A stretch of 35,644 nucleotides of DNA from Prevotellaceae bacterium UBA2738 (lineage in GTDB: Bacteria > Bacteroidota > Bacteroidia > Bacteroidales > Bacteroidaceae): the NCBI GenBank assembly GCA_002353585.1, contig DEJW01000042.1, positions 4,490 through 40,133 of the forward strand, given 5' to 3'. A model generated the notes under the pieces. It ran no database searches. It worked only from the letters and a program-made list of their open reading frames with translations, and was not told the DNA's origin. The translations under genes and the position numbers were made by a program. Positions 32,400 through 35,644 of the stretch are shown one piece after another (positions within the stretch are counted from its first letter, which is position 1; every line of letters begins with the position of its first letter).

Positions 32400-32864
32400 A
32401 TGGAATATATGTCCCAAGAGGGCTACGACAAACTTGTAGCAGAACTGCGCCACATGGAGACCGTAGAACTGTCACAGGTCAGGGATGCTATTGCCGAAGC
32501 CCGCGACAAAGGTGACTTGAGCGAGAACTTCGAGTACCACGCTGCCAAGCGCGAACAAGCTAAGCTGCTTAGCAGAATACGTTATAAGCAGAGGGTGCTG
32601 GAGTTTGCGAGGGTGATAGACACCTCACGACTTGCCAGCGACAAGGTCGGACTGCTGAGCAAGGTCGCAATCACCAACCTCAACAATAACGCCAAGATGG
32701 CTTACACCATAGTGAGCCCTCACGAAGCAAACATGAGAGAAGGCAAAATATCAATCAAGTCGCCCATAGCCCAGGCACTGCTCAACAGGCAGGCTGGCGA
32801 TACCGTTACCGTCACCGTGCCTGCTGGCACTCTGAAGCTCCGCATTGAGAGCATCACCCTGTGA
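32400..32864 (+). CDS. greA: transcript cleavage/elongation factor GreA
   Basis: The 154-residue protein has an N-terminal coiled coil at 1-75 with the acidic tip ARDKGDLSENFEYHAAKREQ that enters the RNA polymerase secondary channel, and a C-terminal FKBP-like domain ending in SPIAQALLNRQAGDTVTVTV. It rescues backtracked polymerase. Length is normal. It is probably co-transcribed with the flavoprotein gene 17 bases upstream, an uncommon partner for greA. It converges with an acetyltransferase gene; only 25 bases separate them. Confidence 0.92.
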   Translation: MEYMSQEGYDKLVAELRHMETVELSQVRDAIAEARDKGDLSENFEYHAAKREQAKLLSRIRYKQRVLEFARVIDTSRLASDKVGLLSKVAITNLNNNAKMAYTIVSPHEANMREGKISIKSPIAQALLNRQAGDTVTVTVPAGTLKLRIESITL

Positions 32865-32889
32865 TAACGGGCATTCTCAAAAAAAGTTT

Positions 32890-33441
32890 TTAAATTTTTC
32901 TTATCACCTTTGCAGGCACGCCACCAACGACGGTGTTTGGCTCAACGTCTTTGGTTACCACAGCTCCTGCAGCTACGACGGCATTCTCGCCAATGGTTAC
33001 GCCAGGACAGATAATGGCTCCTATGCATATCCACGCATTCTGCTTTATGGTGACCTGTCCGAAATGGAACAGGTTATGCCTGTCGTGCAGGTCATGATCC
33101 ACTGTTGTAATCTTCACCTCGGGACCTATCAGCACGTTGTCTTCTATCACCACCCTGCCAGGTGACAGAATGGTTGCTCCCTTGTTGATGGTCACATTTT
33201 TTCCTATCGTCATCCTGCAACCGCAATCACAATAGAAAGGGGAAACGATGGCTACGCTGTCATCTATCTCACACTGGAACAGTTCTTCCAGCAGACCCTT
33301 ATAGTCAGGGTCTGTAGGTTTCTTGGACGATATCTTGAGGCACAGCTCATGACTGCGTATCATCTCAGCCTCTACGTTGCGCATGCGCGGGTCGTTTTTG
33401 TAGCCAGACCCTATGGCATCTATCATGTCAAACATACACAT
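32890..33441 (-). CDS. sugar O-acetyltransferase, Maa/LacA/NodL type (copy 1)
   Basis: The 183-residue protein has an N-terminal helical part (1-60) with KNDPRMRNVEAEMIRSHELC and a left-handed beta-helix of hexapeptide repeats (65-180). His117 in TTVDHDLHD is the likely catalytic residue, and VVAAGAVVTKDVEPNTVVGG closes the helix. It would acetylate a sugar with acetyl-CoA; the substrate is unknown. A paralogue lies 0.6 kb away with almost the same C-terminus. Transcription starts from a promoter overlapped by a divergent one. Confidence 0.87.
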   Translation of the reverse strand: MCMFDMIDAIGSGYKNDPRMRNVEAEMIRSHELCLKISSKKPTDPDYKGLLEELFQCEIDDSVAIVSPFYCDCGCRMTIGKNVTINKGATILSPGRVVIEDNVLIGPEVKITTVDHDLHDRHNLFHFGQVTIKQNAWICIGAIICPGVTIGENAVVAAGAVVTKDVEPNTVVGGVPAKVIRKI

Positions 33442-33462
33442 CTTTTCATCTTAATCATTTAA

Positions 33463-33519
33463 CTTCCATGCAAAGTTAAGAATTTTTCTTGAACATTCAA
33501 AATCTTTTAATTACCTTTG
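33463..33519. promoter_or_regulatory. overlapping divergent promoters with palindromic centre
   Basis: Plus strand: TTG (33489-33491), 20 bases, TACCTTTG (33512-33519). Minus strand: TTG (33500-33498), 19 bases, TAACTTTG (33478-33471). The two -33 boxes lie within TTGAACATTCAA (33489-33500), so the polymerases compete. The minus half (33463-33507) recurs at 34721-34765. Confidence 0.85.
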
Positions 33520-33548
33520 CAGAGAAGTTTTATCAAAGTTTTTATAAT

Positions 33549-33986
33549 ATGGACTACAGGAAGATAGGCGATACATATTATATCAGGATGGATCGTGGCG
33601 ATGAGGTGATAGAGAACATCCTTAAAATCTGTCGTAAAGAATCCATTCCCTCTGCTGTGTTCTCTGGCATAGGTGGCTGTAAAAGCGCCGAGTTGCAGGT
33701 GTTCATTCCAGAGACGGGCGAGTTTGAGACAGAGTTGTTAGACGGAATGCTTGAACTGGTATCTATCAATGGCAATGTGGTCAGAGACAAGGATGACCAG
33801 CTGTTCCATCACACTCATGCTTTGTTCACGTTCAAGAAGGATGGTCAGCACAAAATAGCAGGAGGACATCTTAAATCCACCACTATTCTCTATACTGCAG
33901 AAATAGAGTTGCGTCCCACCGTCGGCGGTCGTATTGGCAGGAAGTTTGATCCAGAGACTGGTACAGGATTTTGGGAATTTGAATAA
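33549..33986 (+). CDS. PPC/DUF296-domain DNA-binding-like protein
   Basis: From ATG 33549 the protein has 145 residues; an upstream TTG frame start lies in the -33 box and is excluded. MDYRKIGDTYYIRMDRGDEV, FSGIGGCKSAELQVFIPETG and GNVVRDKDDQLFHHTHALFT match the PPC fold (plants and prokaryotes conserved), a trimeric alpha/beta protein. HHTHA and GGHLKSTTIL carry the metal or ligand site pattern. The role in bacteria is unclear. The leader is about 25 bases. A nitroreductase remnant follows 18 bases downstream. Confidence 0.87.
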   Translation: MDYRKIGDTYYIRMDRGDEVIENILKICRKESIPSAVFSGIGGCKSAELQVFIPETGEFETELLDGMLELVSINGNVVRDKDDQLFHHTHALFTFKKDGQHKIAGGHLKSTTILYTAEIELRPTVGGRIGRKFDPETGTGFWEFE

Positions 33987-34004
33987 CCTACTAATAAAGA
34001 TAAG

Positions 34005-34088
34005 ATGAACTTTTTAGAACTGGTAAAGAACCGATACAGTTGCAGGGCATTTATCTTTCTTTTATCTCTATCTTTTTTATCACTTTAG
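34005..34088 (+). pseudogene. nitroreductase N-terminal remnant
   Basis: MNFLELVKNRYSCRAF is the standard N-terminus of small FMN nitroreductases (family form: MxFLELVKxRYSxRxF). After residue 16 the frame turns into unrelated sequence and stops at 34086-34088, inside the 3' end of the opposing acetyltransferase gene. The rest of the nitroreductase gene is absent from the window. It would have been co-transcribed with the PPC gene. Confidence 0.75.
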
Positions 34089-34629
34089 CAGGAATGCCCC
34101 CTACAACTGTGTTTGGCTCAACGTCCTTAGTCACTACAGCACCAGCGGCTACGACGGCGCCGTCACCAATGGTTACTCCAGCCAGCACTGTGGCATTAGC
34201 TCCTATCCATACATTCTTACCAATGTGGATGGGAGCATAGCTCATACTCTGACGCTTAACTGGGTCAAGGTCGTGGTTAATGGTTGCCAGTACAACATTA
34301 TGACCTATGAGTGCTCCTTCGTCGATGGTTATGCCTCCCTGATCCTGAAACTTACACCCCATGTTAATGAATACATGCTCCCCAACGACGGTGTTCTTTC
34401 CGCAGTCAGTATGGAATGGAGGAAACAGCCCTACGCTCTTAGGAACGTCACGTCCCCAAAGCTGTTCCAGCAAATCGTGCAACTGCTCTGGAGTATGATA
34501 TTTACCGTTAATCTCAGCAGTTATACGCAAAGCCTCCTGCGACAGCTTATGAAACATCATGTGAACTTCGCCACCACCAACAACAGGCTTGCCTGATGCC
34601 ATGTAATCTCTAAATTCTTGTATAGTCAT
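34051..34629 (-). CDS. sugar O-acetyltransferase, Maa/LacA type (copy 2)
   Basis: The 192-residue protein follows the maltose/galactoside acetyltransferase plan closely: N-terminal helices (GGEVHMMFHKLSQEALRITA), then hexapeptide beta-helix (FPPFHTDCGKNTVVGEHVFI), catalytic His in LATINHDLDP, and PIHIGKNVWIGANATVLAGV. The C-terminal part VTKDVEPNTVVGG(I)PAKVI is nearly the same as in copy 1, but the N-terminal thirds differ, so the duplication is old or the genes came separately. Its 3' end lies against the nitroreductase remnant. A 17-codon frame precedes it in the leader. Confidence 0.9.
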   Translation of the reverse strand: MTIQEFRDYMASGKPVVGGGEVHMMFHKLSQEALRITAEINGKYHTPEQLHDLLEQLWGRDVPKSVGLFPPFHTDCGKNTVVGEHVFINMGCKFQDQGGITIDEGALIGHNVVLATINHDLDPVKRQSMSYAPIHIGKNVWIGANATVLAGVTIGDGAVVAAGAVVTKDVEPNTVVGGIPAKVIKKIEIKER

Positions 34630-34654
34630 AGTATTTTTATAATTTTTTCTTCTC

Positions 34655-34708
34655 TTAGAGGAGATACTGATGCAAGTCCTTGCGGAGTATTTCTTCGAGT
34701 TTGTCCAT
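34655..34708 (-). CDS. 17-codon leader frame upstream of acetyltransferase copy 2
   Basis: ATG 34708 encodes MDKLEEILRKDLHQYLL and TAA at 34657-34655. It is the first ATG after the promoter (about 15 bases from the expected start) and ends 25 bases before the acetyltransferase ATG. It could be a leader peptide or the stub of a lost gene; no family is recognised and translation is unproven. Confidence 0.3.
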   Translation of the reverse strand: MDKLEEILRKDLHQYLL

Positions 34709-34720
34709 TATTATATTAAA

Positions 34721-34765
34721 CTTCTGTGCAAAGGTAAGAATTTTTCTTGAAGATTCAAAATTTTA
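34721..34765 (-). promoter_or_regulatory. duplicated promoter segment for acetyltransferase copy 2
   Basis: The segment is nearly identical to 33463-33507 (about nine in ten bases alike), including TTGAAGATTCAA. On the minus strand TTG (34758-34756), 19 bases, TACCTTTG (34736-34729). The plus-strand promoter seen in the other copy has lost its -7 box here. Confidence 0.8.
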
Positions 34766-35212
34766 TTTTTTGAACCTTTCACCAATGAATCCTTTGCCCA
34801 TATCGCCTGCCATTAGGTCAAAATGACTGAATATGGGAGGCGTAGGTGCAAGGTCAAAGTAGTCAATCTCGGCTATGGGCAGACAGAAATAAACTAATTG
34901 GTCATAACTGCTATACAGACGAGGGAGAACAGGATTGTTACAGTATATCCATTGCTTGATATCATCCTCCACATAGAAGTTTACCATGCCAGAGCAGCGA
35001 ACAGATATGTTGTCAGCATAGGCTAACACCTCCACGTTGGGGTTACGGACAAGTTCCTTCCACACTGCTTTCTCTGCAGAAGTAGCAAAGTAAAGCACGT
35101 TGTTCTCCTGCTTCATTATTTGGAATATACGCAATTTAGGAAAATTGCCCTCGCAAGTGGCGAAGGCAATCTCATTGTGACTACGTAAAAAATCAAGTGC
35201 TTTCTGCATCAT
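34763..35212 (-). CDS. pyridoxamine 5'-phosphate oxidase-like flavin protein
   Basis: The 149-residue protein has a split-barrel fold of the PNPOx-like type: MMQKALDFLRSHNEIAFATC, PKLRIFQIMKQENNVLYFAT, and AVWKELVRNPNVEVLAYAD. True PdxH residues for pyridoxal phosphate are not evident, so it is a general FMN- or F420/heme-binding relative. It lies 6 bases after the cupin gene, so the two form an operon. Its end overlaps by three bases the duplicated promoter segment. Confidence 0.85.
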   Translation of the reverse strand: MMQKALDFLRSHNEIAFATCEGNFPKLRIFQIMKQENNVLYFATSAEKAVWKELVRNPNVEVLAYADNISVRCSGMVNFYVEDDIKQWIYCNNPVLPRLYSSYDQLVYFCLPIAEIDYFDLAPTPPIFSHFDLMAGDMGKGFIGERFKK

Positions 35213-35218
35213 GGCAGT

Positions 35219-35644
35219 TTACCAGTTGAGGGGTTCCTGAAGTATGTTGCCATCAGTCATCGGACTATCAGCATCAGTGAAGGCATTTGCCTTATACTGG
35301 ATGCAAAGCATTGTGAGGTTCTCGTTACCTGTGTTCTTCAGCGCACGTTTGCCATCAGGAGAAACACGGATGATACTTCCCTCGCTGACGGGGAATATCT
35401 CACCATCTACCTGATACTGCCCCTCACCCTTGAGAATGAAGTAAAGTTCTTCGTGGGTTTTGTGAGTGTGCAGAAAACCGCTGTCCTGACCAGGTACGAG
35501 AGTCTGGAATGAGAATTCGCTACCAGTGGCACCAACAGCCTGTCCTGCAAACACCTTGCCCTTAATGGTCACATCAGGTCCCATAGGGAGCTCGTGCTCA
35601 ATAATCTCACTCATCTTACCTACGCTTACTGCGCTGTAGTTCTT
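35219..35644 (-). CDS. cupin-domain protein (start lies beyond the window)
   Basis: A small cupin: GFLHTHKTHEELYFILKGEG gives the first metal motif and VSEGSIIRVSPDGKRALKNT the second. An ATG at 35614 (MSEIIEHELP) gives 131 residues, but the frame stays open to the window edge and the added residues KNYSAVSVGK look like genuine family sequence, so the start is probably off the window. Function unknown; likely a sensor or small-molecule binding protein co-transcribed with the flavin protein. Confidence 0.8.
   Translation of the reverse strand, partial: KNYSAVSVGKMSEIIEHELPMGPDVTIKGKVFAGQAVGATGSEFSFQTLVPGQDSGFLHTHKTHEELYFILKGEGQYQVDGEIFPVSEGSIIRVSPDGKRALKNTGNENLTMLCIQYKANAFTDADSPMTDGNILQEPLNW

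Overview
The window looks like a chromosomal segment of a Bacteroidota bacterium, most likely Prevotellaceae (inference). Four things point there. Promoters follow the Bacteroidota form TTG-N19-21-TAnnTTTG, and there are few clear Shine-Dalgarno sites. The nuo order is I-J-K-L-M-N. One secreted protein ends in a Prevotella-style tail (SGQRMDNPTKG...NGKKVII). The families present (DUF2023, SPFH/GYF proteins, LytTR two-component pairs) and the AT-rich dispersed repeats also fit.

Layout. 1-6065 is the distal half of a complex I operon (nuoI end to nuoN), followed by a uvrA with its own -7 box (6094-8829). 8936-14643 holds a minus-strand AraC regulator plus an AlkZ-related protein, divergent from a plus-strand set: YqhD/BDH-type alcohol dehydrogenase, exported cyclophilin-like protein, alpha/beta hydrolase with a Cys nucleophile, and exported CMD-cupin protein. 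It resembles the yqhC/yqhD aldehyde-response locus of enterobacteria. 14644-17215 is repeat-rich: a 12-bp GTGACC array, a 21-bp array, and a 131-bp direct repeat bracketing a DUF234-type AAA ATPase/nuclease gene.

17216-22942 is a minus-strand cluster: zinc-ribbon/TerB-like membrane protein, SPFH-GYF protein, small GYF protein, small membrane protein, exported TPR protein, a repeat protein broken by an in-frame TAG, and a coiled-coil tail-anchored protein. It starts from a consensus promoter whose transcript begins with a roughly 215-nt rod-like RNA fold made of eight nested helices. Divergent from it, a Ser/Thr kinase with a nearly leaderless mRNA is coupled to a putative DNA-binding partner. 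This block (17.2-25.2 kb) is the best candidate for an undescribed system.

25279-35644 is mixed: DUF2023 gene bracketed by direct repeats; a thioesterase and two acyl-CoA ligases; a sensor-less LytS-like kinase and LytTR regulator separated by a decamer repeat; rubredoxin, flavoprotein and GreA; then two maltose-acetyltransferase-like genes. Near-identical promoter segments sit upstream of both acetyltransferases, and one acetyltransferase lies against a nitroreductase remnant. A flavin-dependent oxidase-like protein and a cupin protein that runs off the right edge close the window. No tRNA, rRNA, CRISPR array, transposase or integrase was seen. All family names come from reading motifs, not from database searches.
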